A stretch of DNA of 48,930 nt from Pararhodobacter sp. (GTDB taxonomy: Bacteria; Pseudomonadota; Alphaproteobacteria; Rhodobacterales; Rhodobacteraceae), in contig JAFIEG010000029.1 of NCBI GenBank assembly GCA_020832665.1, forward strand, positions 1-48,930, written 5' to 3'. A program made the position numbers and the translations under genes. The notes under the pieces are model-generated. The model was not told the DNA's origin. It made no database searches and worked only from the letters and a program-made list of their open reading frames with translations. This document shows, one piece after another, positions 1 through 7,350 of the stretch (the first letter of the stretch is position 1; the number at the start of each line of letters is the position of its first letter).

Positions 1-200
1 GGGGGGGGGGGGTGGGGTTGGTGGTTGGGGGTTGCGGGGGGTTGTGGGGGGGGGGGGGGGGGGGGGTCTTTGGCGGGGGCGCGCGCGCTTCCGGTGAAGG
101 TGCGGGGCCGCTACCACGGGCCGCTGCGGGGGTGGCCGCCGGGTCAGGCGCCGCGACCGGGGTTGCAGCGGCGATTCCAGCGGCGCGGGGGGCGCGGCTG
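1..200. other. G-rich low-complexity contig end
   Basis: This stretch is dominated by runs of G and becomes steadily more G-rich towards base 1. The pattern looks like a degraded assembly end, as seen with poly-G read tails in two-colour sequencing, and not like natural sequence. The conserved flagellar order predicts flgH here. An ATG does overlap the flgA stop at 221-223 on the minus strand, but its frame has no hydrophobic signal or lipobox. The flgH start therefore cannot be supported from this sequence. Confidence 0.7.
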
Positions 201-219
201 TGATCGTGGTGAGGGCCGG

Positions 220-783
220 TCATGGCGTCACCGTCACGATACCCGCGCTGGCAACCCGGCCGGTGATTGTGCTGCGCGACGCCAGATTCATCACGCGCAC
301 GCTCTCACCCTCGCCGGCGCGGCCCAGCGCGCGGCCCTCGGCGCGGATGTCGAGCCCGCCATGCCGATAGACGATCTGCACGATCTCGTTACGCTCGACC
401 AGCGCCGCCGGGGCCAGGCTGGCCAGCGGGATCGGGCGCCCGGCATATAGCGTCACCCGCGCCTCCATCCCTACGGCCTGCTCGGGATCAGTGGCGGCGC
501 CGGGCGGTGCGCGCCCCTCCACCAGCGCCACATCGGCCTCGGCGATTGTGGAGGAGGCGCGCAGCGTGCGGGTGGCGATCAGCACCTCGCCGGCGCCTGC
601 CGGGGTGGCGGCCAGAAAGGCGGCCAGCACCGGCGCGGCTGAAAAGGCGGCGGCCAGCAGGGGCGGGGCGCCGGCCAGCATGGCCAGCGCCGACAGCAGG
701 GCTTGTCGCGACCGGTCCAGGCACCTGCGCGGCGCGGCGGCGGCGGGGGATGAGGGGGGCGCAGAGCGGCTCGCGGTCTGCAT
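220..783 (-). CDS. flgA: Flagellar P-ring assembly chaperone FlgA
   Basis: FlgA is a periplasmic chaperone for assembly of the FlgI P-ring around the flagellar rod. The C-terminal half carries the SAF-like FlgA fold, with pairs such as AGRPIPLASL and VERNEIVQIVYRHGGLDI and an end in GRVASAGIVTVTP. A hydrophobic Ala-rich segment near residues 35-62 should act as the export signal. The ATG at 783 overlaps the flgG stop (ATGA), which suggests translational coupling but gives a 187-residue protein with an odd Pro/Ala-rich leader. An internal ATG at 681 would give 153 residues, closer to the usual FlgA length. It is the last flagellar gene readable before the contig end. Confidence 0.85.
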   Translation of the reverse strand: MQTASRSAPPSSPAAAAPRRCLDRSRQALLSALAMLAGAPPLLAAAFSAAPVLAAFLAATPAGAGEVLIATRTLRASSTIAEADVALVEGRAPPGAATDPEQAVGMEARVTLYAGRPIPLASLAPAALVERNEIVQIVYRHGGLDIRAEGRALGRAGEGESVRVMNLASRSTITGRVASAGIVTVTP

Positions 784-1568
784 CAGCGCACCTGCGTGGT
801 GGCTGCCATCATCTGGTCGGCGGCGGTGATGACCTTGGCGTTCATCTCGTAGCCGCGCTGGGCCTTGATCATTTCGGTCAGTTCGCGCACCGGATCGACC
901 GAACTTTCCTCCAGATAGCCCTGGCGCAGCGTGCCCAGCCCCTCGGTGCCGGGCACGGCCAGAGCCGGCGGGCCCGAGGCTTCGGTCTCGACAAAGAGAT
1001 TGCTGCCCAGCGCCTCGAGCCCGCGATCATTGGTAAAGCCCGCCAGCGTCAGCTGGCCGATCCGCTCGGGCTGCACGCGGTCGGCGAAATAGGCCCACAT
1101 CTCGCCCTGGGCGTTGATCGAGATGGCGCGCGCATCGTCGGGGATGGTCAGCCCCGGCGCCACCTCATGGCCCTCGGCGGTGACGATCAGCCCCTCGCCG
1201 GTGCGCTGCAGGGCGCCGGCGCGGGTATAGGCCGCGCGCCCGTCGGGCAGCGCCACCTCGAACCATCCGCGCCCGTCGATGGCGAGATCGAGATCGCCCC
1301 CGGTCTGCACCAGCCCGCCCTGTTCGATCTGCATCGACACCGCCGCCGGGCGCGCGCCCAGGCCCAGCTGCACCCCGGTCGGCACCACCGTGCCATCGGC
1401 GGCGGAAATGGTGCCGGCGCGGGTGTGCTGCTGGTAATGCAGATCGGCGAATTCGGCGCGCCGCGCGTTGTAGCCGGTGGTGGACATGTTGGCCAGATTG
1501 TTGGCCACGGTATCAACCCGCATCTGCTGGGCGCTCATGCCGGTGGCGGCGATTTGCAGGGCACGCAT
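783..1568 (-). CDS. flgG: Flagellar distal rod protein FlgG
   Basis: FlgG builds the distal rod that passes through the periplasm and the P and L rings. The 261-residue product has the typical FlgBCFG N-terminal motif (MRALQIAATGMSAQQ followed by VDTVANNLANMSTTGY) and a matching C-terminal helix (SVDPVRELTEMIKAQRGYEMNAK). The start at 1568 was chosen because an AGGAG ribosome site precedes it and homologous N-termini begin MRAL. A longer in-frame extension upstream would run into flgF and is unlikely. It lies 10 bp after flgF and overlaps flgA, so it is part of the flgB-to-flgA operon. Confidence 0.96.
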   Translation of the reverse strand: MRALQIAATGMSAQQMRVDTVANNLANMSTTGYNARRAEFADLHYQQHTRAGTISAADGTVVPTGVQLGLGARPAAVSMQIEQGGLVQTGGDLDLAIDGRGWFEVALPDGRAAYTRAGALQRTGEGLIVTAEGHEVAPGLTIPDDARAISINAQGEMWAYFADRVQPERIGQLTLAGFTNDRGLEALGSNLFVETEASGPPALAVPGTEGLGTLRQGYLEESSVDPVRELTEMIKAQRGYEMNAKVITAADQMMAATTQVR

Positions 1569-1578
1569 GGGGTTCTCC

Positions 1579-2295
1579 TCAGTTGCCAAGGGTGCGGATG
1601 ACGGCGCGGATGCGCTCATCCTCGCGCTCCAGAAAGCTCTGCCCGGCCTCATAGGCGCGCTGCACCGCGATCAGCCGGGCCATCTCGGTCATCGGGTTGA
1701 CGTTGCTTTCCTCAAGAAAGCCCTGATGCAGAAGGGCATTCTCGGCGGGCAACAGTTCGCCGGTGGACTGAAGCAGGTTGCCACCCTCGCGGCGAAGCTG
1801 CGCCGGGTCTTCGGGGCGCACCAGCCCGATCTGCGCGAGCGGTTCGCCACCCACTGACACGGTGCCGTCGCCGGCAATGCCCACCGGCCCGGCATCGGCG
1901 GGCACGAAGATGGGCGCGCCGCCGGCATCGAGCAGGCGGTGGCCGTCGGGGGTGACCATTTCACCGGCCTCGTTGCGCAGGAAATGCCCGGCGCGGGTGA
2001 GCCTTTCGCCCGCCGGCGTCTCGATCAGGAAGAAGCCGTCACCCTCGATCGCCAGGTCCAGGCTGCCGCCGGTGCGGGTGAGCCCGCCCTGGTCGAGAAA
2101 GGTCTGGCGGGCATTGCCGGCGGCCATCGACAGCGTCTCTTCGCTGCCCTCCAGCCGGCGCACGAATTCGGAAAACACCACCCCCTCGCGGCGATAGCCG
2201 GTGGTGGAGAGGTTGGCGACGTTATGCGCCAGCACCTGCATCTCGCGCAGAAGGCCGGACTGGCGGGTGAGGGTGACAAAGCCGGCATTGTCCAT
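1579..2295 (-). CDS. flgF: Flagellar proximal rod protein FlgF
   Basis: FlgF is a structural protein of the proximal rod, exported by the flagellar type III apparatus. The 238-residue protein has the rod-protein signature near the N-terminus (AHNVANLSTTGYRREG), a central beta-rich domain (DLAIEGDGFFLIET) and a C-terminal amphipathic helix with NVNPMTEMARLIAVQRAYE. Length and motifs separate it from FlgG, which follows directly. It begins just after the fliQ stop with only a few bases between, consistent with one polycistronic message. Confidence 0.94.
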   Translation of the reverse strand: MDNAGFVTLTRQSGLLREMQVLAHNVANLSTTGYRREGVVFSEFVRRLEGSEETLSMAAGNARQTFLDQGGLTRTGGSLDLAIEGDGFFLIETPAGERLTRAGHFLRNEAGEMVTPDGHRLLDAGGAPIFVPADAGPVGIAGDGTVSVGGEPLAQIGLVRPEDPAQLRREGGNLLQSTGELLPAENALLHQGFLEESNVNPMTEMARLIAVQRAYEAGQSFLEREDERIRAVIRTLGN

Positions 2296-2298
2296 CGT

Positions 2299-2565
2299 TC
2301 AGACCCCGCGGATGAGCGGCAGCACATGGCCGCCGAAAAAGGAAACCAGTAGCCCGGTCATGAAGCTCATCGACACCCAGAAGACGATCAGCATGGCGAT
2401 GATCTTGGGCACGAAGGTGAGCGTCATTTCCTGCACCGAGGTCAGCGCCTGCATCAGCCCCACCGCCAGCCCGGTGATCAGCGCCACGGCCAGGATCGGC
2501 GCGGCCATCGCCACCGCCACCCACAGCCCCTGGCGCAGCACGTCGAAGAAGGCGACATCGCTCAT
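2299..2565 (-). CDS. fliQ: Flagellar export gate protein FliQ
   Basis: FliQ is a small inner-membrane component of the FliPQR export gate of the flagellar type III secretion system. The 88-residue product has two transmembrane hairpin helices (about residues 15-38 and 50-75) and the family motif LTSVQEMTLTFVPKI between them. FliP and FliR are not in this window, so they must be encoded elsewhere. The gene sits between fliE and flgF with 3-bp gaps on both sides, the arrangement typical of alphaproteobacterial flagellar clusters. Confidence 0.95.
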   Translation of the reverse strand: MSDVAFFDVLRQGLWVAVAMAAPILAVALITGLAVGLMQALTSVQEMTLTFVPKIIAMLIVFWVSMSFMTGLLVSFFGGHVLPLIRGV

Positions 2566-2568
2566 GGC

Positions 2569-2868
2569 TCAGACCGGCATGCGCAGGATTTCGAGATAGG
2601 CCTCGACCACACGGTCGCGCACGGCGACGGTGGTTTCCACCGCCAGCTGCGCCTCGGACAAAGCCGCGACGAGCGCGTGCGGGTCGCCGGTGCCGGCCAT
2701 GTTCTCGCGCGCCGCTTCCTCGGCGCGGCCCAGTGTCTGGGCGAAGGCTTCGGCAAAGCGGCCGGGCGCTGTCTGCGCGCCGGTGGCGGCGCCATCAAGG
2801 ACGCCGGGCGTGGTGGCCGGGCGGGCCGCGCCATAGGATTGCGCGGCAAGGGCTGCGTTCAGTTCCAT
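2569..2868 (-). CDS. fliE: Flagellar MS-ring/rod junction protein FliE
   Basis: FliE joins the MS ring to the proximal rod. The 99-residue protein has a poorly conserved N-terminus rich in Ala and Thr. Its C-terminal helix is typical of the family: FAEAFAQTLGRAEEAA, then DPHALVAALSEAQLAVETTVAVRD and an ending in LRMPV. The family is short (about 100 residues) and this length fits. It is separated from flgC by 90 bp containing two small GC inverted repeats, the widest gap in this operon. Confidence 0.9.
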   Translation of the reverse strand: MELNAALAAQSYGAARPATTPGVLDGAATGAQTAPGRFAEAFAQTLGRAEEAARENMAGTGDPHALVAALSEAQLAVETTVAVRDRVVEAYLEILRMPV

Positions 2869-2958
2869 GACATTCTGTCTCCGTCAGGCGTTCTGCCCCG
2901 GCCCCCTTCTGGGGGCCGTGAGCCTGTTTTCATGTCCCCGGGAACGGGGCGGTTTTGG

Positions 2959-3360
2959 TTAGCGGCGCAACAGCCCGATCAGGCTTTGGGCCATCTGGCG
3001 CGACTGGTCGAACAGCCGCAGATTGGCCTCGTAGCTGCGCTGGGCTGCGCGGGCATCGGCAATCTCGATCATCAGATCGACATTCGAACCCTCGTAATGG
3101 CCGGTCTCGTCGGCCAGGATATGGCTCGGGTCATGGATGCGCGGCAATTCGCGCTGATCCAGCCGCACCGGCCCGGTCTGCACGCCCGAGCGCTCGCCAA
3201 AGCCGTCGCCGGCCACTTGCGCAGGCTCGAAACCCACGGTCTTGCGCCGGTAGCCGGGCGTATCGGCATTGGCGATATTCTCGGCGACATGGCGCAGCCG
3301 CGTGGCCTGTGCCTGCATCCCCGAGGCGGTCAGCGAAAGGCTGCGTTCCAACCCGTTCAT
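2959..3360 (-). CDS. flgC: Flagellar proximal rod protein FlgC
   Basis: FlgC is a proximal rod subunit. The 133-residue protein carries the rod signature LRHVAENIANADTPGYRRK near the N-terminus and the C-terminal helix GSNVDLMIEIADARAAQRSYEANL that packs in the rod. Its start lies 11 bp downstream of the flgB stop, with an RBS-like GAGGG upstream. Order and length match FlgC and exclude the longer FlgF and FlgG. Confidence 0.96.
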   Translation of the reverse strand: MNGLERSLSLTASGMQAQATRLRHVAENIANADTPGYRRKTVGFEPAQVAGDGFGERSGVQTGPVRLDQRELPRIHDPSHILADETGHYEGSNVDLMIEIADARAAQRSYEANLRLFDQSRQMAQSLIGLLRR

Positions 3361-3371
3361 CGCGCCCTCCC

Positions 3372-3722
3372 TCAGCGGCCGATCGAGGCGCGCAGCATGT
3401 CGCGCGCCATCGAATAGATGCCCAGCGCGGTTTCATGCTGCTGGCGGGCGGCGGCGGCGCGCATCATCTCGTGCTCGAGCGAGACGGTGTTGCCATCGGG
3501 CGAGCGGGTGACCGGGGCAGGGTCGATGCGTAGCGCGCCCTCGGGCCCGGCTGCCCGCCCGTTGCCGCTGGCGTTAAAATAGTCGTTGAAGGAAACGGTA
3601 TCGCGCGCCTGGAAGCCGGGCGTGTCGGCATTGGCCATATTCTGCGCGATAGCCTGCTGGCGAATGCCGGCATGGCTAGCAAAGCTCTGCGCCATGCGCA
3701 GGATATCCAGACTGTCGAACAT
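3372..3722 (-). CDS. flgB: Flagellar proximal rod protein FlgB
   Basis: FlgB is a proximal rod subunit. The 116-residue product has the N-terminal motif RQQAIAQNMANADTPGFQAR and a C-terminal stretch NTVSLEHEMMRAAAARQQHETAL characteristic of FlgB. It is the first gene of the minus-strand flagellar operon and is divergent from fliI, with 101 bp between the two starts. A GGGAGAAA ribosome site precedes its ATG. No convincing CtrA (TTAA-N7-TTAA) or sigma-54 site was seen in the shared upstream region. Confidence 0.95.
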   Translation of the reverse strand: MFDSLDILRMAQSFASHAGIRQQAIAQNMANADTPGFQARDTVSFNDYFNASGNGRAAGPEGALRIDPAPVTRSPDGNTVSLEHEMMRAAAARQQHETALGIYSMARDMLRASIGR

Positions 3723-3823
3723 GGGGTTTCTCCCTCGGCTGGCTACACAAAGCCTTAAGGGTGATTCGTTTAGAAAGCGTAATTGCCGGTCGAAGCGCCG
3801 GTGGCTTGATACGGAGAAACCCG

Positions 3824-5146
3824 ATGAGTGTTTTCGACCCGCTTCTGGCTGAGCTGACCACGCTCAGGCCGGTGCGCCATTTCGGCCGCGTCAGCGCCCT
3901 GCGCGGCGGCATGCTGCTGGCGCAGGGGCTGGCGCAGACGGCGCGGCTGGGTGACCGGGTGCGTATCGCGCGCGGCGCCGGCGGCGGGCTTGAGGGCGAG
4001 ATTGTCGCGCTGGGCGCCAAGGGCGCCGAGATACTGCCCGAGGGGCCGGCCGAGGGTGCAGCGGTGGATGACCCGGTCGAGCATCTGGGGCGCAACCTGA
4101 TTGCGCCCTGTGACGCCTGGATCGGCCGCGTGATCGACCCGGACGGAAAGCCGCTGGATGGCAGGCCGCTGCCGCGAGGGCTCAACCCCCGGCCCCTGCG
4201 CGCGCCGCCGCCGGCGGCGGCCACGCGGCGCCGGCTGGGCAAGCGGCTGGAAACCGGTATCGATGCCTTCAACACCTTCCTGCCGCTGGTGCGTGGCCAG
4301 CGCTTGGGGCTGTTCGCCGGCTCGGGCGTGGGCAAGACGCGGCTGCTGGGCCAGCTTGCGCGCGGGGTGGCGGCCGATGTTGTGGTGCTGGCGCTGGTGG
4401 GCGAGCGCGGGCGCGAGCTGCGCGATTTCGTCGAGGATGTGCTGGGCCCCGAGGGGCTGGCGCGCTCGGTGGTGGTGACCGCGACATCGGACATGCCGCC
4501 GCTGGCGCGCCGGCGCGCGGCGCTGGCGGCGATGGCGGTGGCCGAGCATTTCCGCGATGGCGGGCGCCATGTGCTGTTGATGTGCGACTCGATCACCCGC
4601 TTTGCCGAGGCGCATCGCGAGATCGCGCTGGCCAGCGGCGAATCACCCGGCCTGCGCGGCTTTCCGCCCTCGACCGCGCATCAGATCATGGCGCTGGCCG
4701 AACGCGCCGGGCCGGGCTCGGAGGGCGGCGCGGGCGAGCAGGGCGACATCACGGCGCTGTTCACGGTGCTGGTGGCGGGCTCCGACATGGAAGAGCCGGT
4801 GGCCGACATCCTGCGCGGCGTGCTGGATGGCCATGTGGTGCTGGAACGCGAAATCGCCGAGCGCGGGCGCTTTCCCGCGATCGATCTTCTGCGCTCGGTC
4901 TCGCGCAGCCTGCCCGAGGCGGCGAGCCCGGGCGAAAATGCCCTGATCGCCGAATCGCGGCGGCTGATGGGGGCCTGGTCGCGCGCCGAAATGATGGTGC
5001 AATCGGGGCTCTACGCGCCGGGCTCGGACGCGCTGACCGACCGCGCCATCCGCCTCTGGCCCAGGCTTGACGGTTTCTTGGCCGGCACCGCGGCGAAATC
5101 GGTATCGGACAGTTTCGCCCGGCTGCAAAGGGCGCTGGAGGGTTGA
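3824..5146 (+). CDS. fliI: Flagellum-specific ATPase FliI
   Basis: FliI is the cytoplasmic hexameric ATPase that energises loading of substrates into the flagellar export gate. The 440-residue protein shows the Walker A motif AGSGVGKTR near residue 166, a Walker B-like segment VLLMCDSITRFAEAHREI, and the F1-beta-like helix GFPPSTAHQIMALAERAG. The ATG at 3824 was chosen for its GGAG site and because it gives the normal family N-terminus; an upstream extension has no support. Neither FliH nor FliJ is encoded next to it, so its regulators lie outside the window. Confidence 0.96.
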   Translation: MSVFDPLLAELTTLRPVRHFGRVSALRGGMLLAQGLAQTARLGDRVRIARGAGGGLEGEIVALGAKGAEILPEGPAEGAAVDDPVEHLGRNLIAPCDAWIGRVIDPDGKPLDGRPLPRGLNPRPLRAPPPAAATRRRLGKRLETGIDAFNTFLPLVRGQRLGLFAGSGVGKTRLLGQLARGVAADVVVLALVGERGRELRDFVEDVLGPEGLARSVVVTATSDMPPLARRRAALAAMAVAEHFRDGGRHVLLMCDSITRFAEAHREIALASGESPGLRGFPPSTAHQIMALAERAGPGSEGGAGEQGDITALFTVLVAGSDMEEPVADILRGVLDGHVVLEREIAERGRFPAIDLLRSVSRSLPEAASPGENALIAESRRLMGAWSRAEMMVQSGLYAPGSDALTDRAIRLWPRLDGFLAGTAAKSVSDSFARLQRALEG

Positions 5147-5185
5147 TGCGCCTTGCTTGCGGTCGGTCGGGCGGGCGGGCGGGGT

Positions 5186-5202
5186 GTTGGCTGCTGGCCA
5201 AC
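5186..5202. terminator. Hairpin between convergent fliI and GntR gene
   Basis: A perfect 6-bp inverted repeat (GTTGGC, loop TGCTG, GCCAAC) lies in the 67-bp gap between the convergent fliI and GntR stop codons. It could end transcription from either side, but no clear T-tract follows on either strand. Confidence 0.35.
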
Positions 5203-5213
5203 CGCCCCCGCGC

Positions 5214-5870
5214 TCACGCCAGCAGGTGCCGCAGCCCCTGGGTGACATCAGCGCGCAGCGCCAGGCGCAGGCCGGGCTCGTCGCCAGCCTTGAGTGCGGC
5301 CAGTATCTGCCGGTGATGCGGCGGCGGCGTGTTGCGGCGGATGCGCGCATAGAGCGCGCGCATGGTCGGGCCCAGCTGCAGCCAGATGGTTTCGACCATG
5401 GCCAGCATCGCCGGGCTTTGCGCGCGCAGATAGAGCGTGCGGTGAAACTCGAGATTGGTGCGCACATAGGTCACCGGGTCGTGGCGCAGCACGGCTTCGG
5501 TATTGGCGGCGTTGATCGCTTCCATCCGGTCTATCAGCGCGGCATGGGCACGCGGCAGGGCGCGGCTGCCCAACTCGGGCTCCAGGAGCGCGCGGATCGA
5601 GGCCAGCTCCTCGATACGCTCATTGCCCAGTTCGGGCGTGGCCACCCGCCCCGAGGCCGACAGCGTAAGCGCCCCCTCGGCGACCAGCCGCTGCACCGCC
5701 TCGCGCGCGGGCGTCATGCTGACGCCGAAGGCCCGCCCGATGCCGCGCAGCGTCAGCGGCTGGCCCGGCGCCATCTCGCCATGCATCACCTGCAGGCGCA
5801 GGGAGCGATAGACGCGGTCATGCGCCGACAGCTTGGCCGGGTCGGTCTGGGGTCGGTTGGCGCGCAGCAT
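5214..5870 (-). CDS. GntR-family regulator with FCD domain
   Basis: This 218-residue protein is a FadR/VanR-type transcription factor. The N-terminal winged helix-turn-helix covers about residues 20-80 (SLRLQVMHGEMAPGQPLTLR, then SMTPAREAVQRLVAEGAL). The C-terminal all-helical FCD ligand domain has His-containing segments (NLEFHRTLYL and PPHHRQILAALKAGD) that commonly bind a metal and an organic acid. The start at 5870 matches family N-termini; longer in-frame reading would run into otsA. The ligand and targets are unknown. It follows otsA on the same strand with an 85-bp gap, so a role in trehalose metabolism is possible but not shown. Confidence 0.9.
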   Translation of the reverse strand: MLRANRPQTDPAKLSAHDRVYRSLRLQVMHGEMAPGQPLTLRGIGRAFGVSMTPAREAVQRLVAEGALTLSASGRVATPELGNERIEELASIRALLEPELGSRALPRAHAALIDRMEAINAANTEAVLRHDPVTYVRTNLEFHRTLYLRAQSPAMLAMVETIWLQLGPTMRALYARIRRNTPPPHHRQILAALKAGDEPGLRLALRADVTQGLRHLLA

Positions 5871-5955
5871 GAGGCAAGCCTGTGCATGAAGGCGCGGTTT
5901 CGTCAAGCCGGGGGTTGTGGCTGCGCAGGCCGGCCTTGCGGTGGCCAAGGCATGT

Positions 5956-7350
5956 TCAACCCTCGGCGCAGGCAGCGCGCAGATCGGTAACGAAGCGGTC
6001 GCGCCACCAGGCGACATTCTCGCGATCGACGACCGCGCGCATGGCCGCGTTGCGCCGCTTGCGCTCGTTCAGCGGCATGGTCAGCGCGCGATGCATGGCA
6101 TCGGCCAGATCGTCGGTGCTGAACGGGTTGACCAGCAGCGCATCGGAAAGCTGCTCGCTGGCGCCGGCAAAGCGCGACAGGATCAGCACGCCCGGGTCCT
6201 TTGGGTCTTGCGCGGCGACATATTCCTTGGCGACAAGGTTCATCCCGTCGCGCAGCGGCGTCACCAGCGCCACCCGCGCGGCGCGAAAGAAGCCGGCCAG
6301 CGCCTGCCGGCTGTAGCCTCGATTGACGTAGCGCATGGGTGTCCAGTCAACATCGGAGAAGCGCCCGTTGATGCGCCCGGCCAGCGCATCGAGCGTTTCG
6401 CGAATGCGCTGATAGGTGTTGACATCCTCGCGCGAGGGCGGCGCGATCTGCACGCAGACCACCTGGCGGTGCAGATCTTCATGCGCTTCCAGCAGCGCCT
6501 CGAAGGCAGCGAAACGCGCCTCGATCCCCTTGGAATAATCCAGCCTGTCGGCGCCGATGATGAGGGAACGATCACGCGCCGAATTCACTAGCATGTCATG
6601 CGCGGCCTTGCCCGCAAGGCTTTCGGCCATGCCGGTGAATTCCTGCGCGTCGATCCCGATGGGGTAGGCAGCGGCGCGCACGGTGCGGCCGAAACAGGTG
6701 ATGGTGCCGTTCTCGCCCAGCACCGCGCCGGCATCATGGACAACGTAATCAATGAAGGCCTCGAGCCATTCATTGGTCTGAAAGCCGATCAGATCATAGG
6801 CGAACAGCGTCTCGGCCAGTTGCCGGTGATTGGGCAGGGTGACAAAAAGCTGCCGCGGTGGCCAGGGCACATGCAGAAAGAAGCCCATGGCGTTCGTGCG
6901 CCCCAGAGATTTCAGTTCGGCGGCCATGGGAATCATGTGATAGTCATGCACCCAGATGAGGTCGTCATCCTCGATGAAGGGGTTGATCGTGCGCGCCAGG
7001 CGCCGGTTCACCCGCCGGTAGCCGCTGTCGAAATCGCGGTCATAATCGACCAGATCGACGCGGTAATGAAACAGCGGCCAGAGCGTGCGATTGGCATAGC
7101 CGGCGTAATATTCCTCGTAATCGTCCTGCTCCAGATCGACGGTGGCCGAGGTCACGCCGTTGATGCGGTCAAGCTGCACCTGGCCGGTGAACTTTTCCGC
7201 CGTCTGCCCGCTCCAGCCGAACCAGATGCCGCGATATTCGCGCAAGGCCGAGGTCAGCGCCATGGACAGACCGCCCGCCGCGCCCTCGTCGCGTGCGGTG
7301 GGCACGTTGACCCGGTTCGACATGACGATCAGCCGGCGATCCTTGCTCAT
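5956..7350 (-). CDS. otsA: Trehalose-6-phosphate synthase OtsA
   Basis: OtsA transfers glucose from UDP-glucose to glucose-6-phosphate to make trehalose-6-phosphate. The 464-residue GT20 enzyme shows RLIVMSNRV at the N-terminus, the VHDYHMIPMAAEL motif, RLDYSKGIEARFAAFE in the nucleotide-sugar binding half, and RDGMNLVAKEYVAAQ with LILSRFAGASEQL near the end. All are classical GT20 signatures. Its ATG overlaps the stop of the upstream GH15 gene (ATGA), implying coupled translation. With otsB upstream it completes a trehalose pathway used by many marine and halotolerant bacteria as an osmolyte route. Confidence 0.96.
   Translation of the reverse strand: MSKDRRLIVMSNRVNVPTARDEGAAGGLSMALTSALREYRGIWFGWSGQTAEKFTGQVQLDRINGVTSATVDLEQDDYEEYYAGYANRTLWPLFHYRVDLVDYDRDFDSGYRRVNRRLARTINPFIEDDDLIWVHDYHMIPMAAELKSLGRTNAMGFFLHVPWPPRQLFVTLPNHRQLAETLFAYDLIGFQTNEWLEAFIDYVVHDAGAVLGENGTITCFGRTVRAAAYPIGIDAQEFTGMAESLAGKAAHDMLVNSARDRSLIIGADRLDYSKGIEARFAAFEALLEAHEDLHRQVVCVQIAPPSREDVNTYQRIRETLDALAGRINGRFSDVDWTPMRYVNRGYSRQALAGFFRAARVALVTPLRDGMNLVAKEYVAAQDPKDPGVLILSRFAGASEQLSDALLVNPFSTDDLADAMHRALTMPLNERKRRNAAMRAVVDRENVAWWRDRFVTDLRAACAEG

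Noticed and set aside
1-223. flgH start on the minus strand from the ATG at 223
   Set aside because: The overlap with the flgA stop is attractive, but the frame has no signal peptide or lipobox and runs into the poly-G end, so the gene cannot be supported.
3723-3823. CtrA or sigma-54 site between flgB and fliI
   Set aside because: CCTTAAGG and GTTTAG are present but spaced 10 bases apart instead of the TTAA-N7-TTAA rule, and no TGGCAC-N5-TTGC motif is seen.
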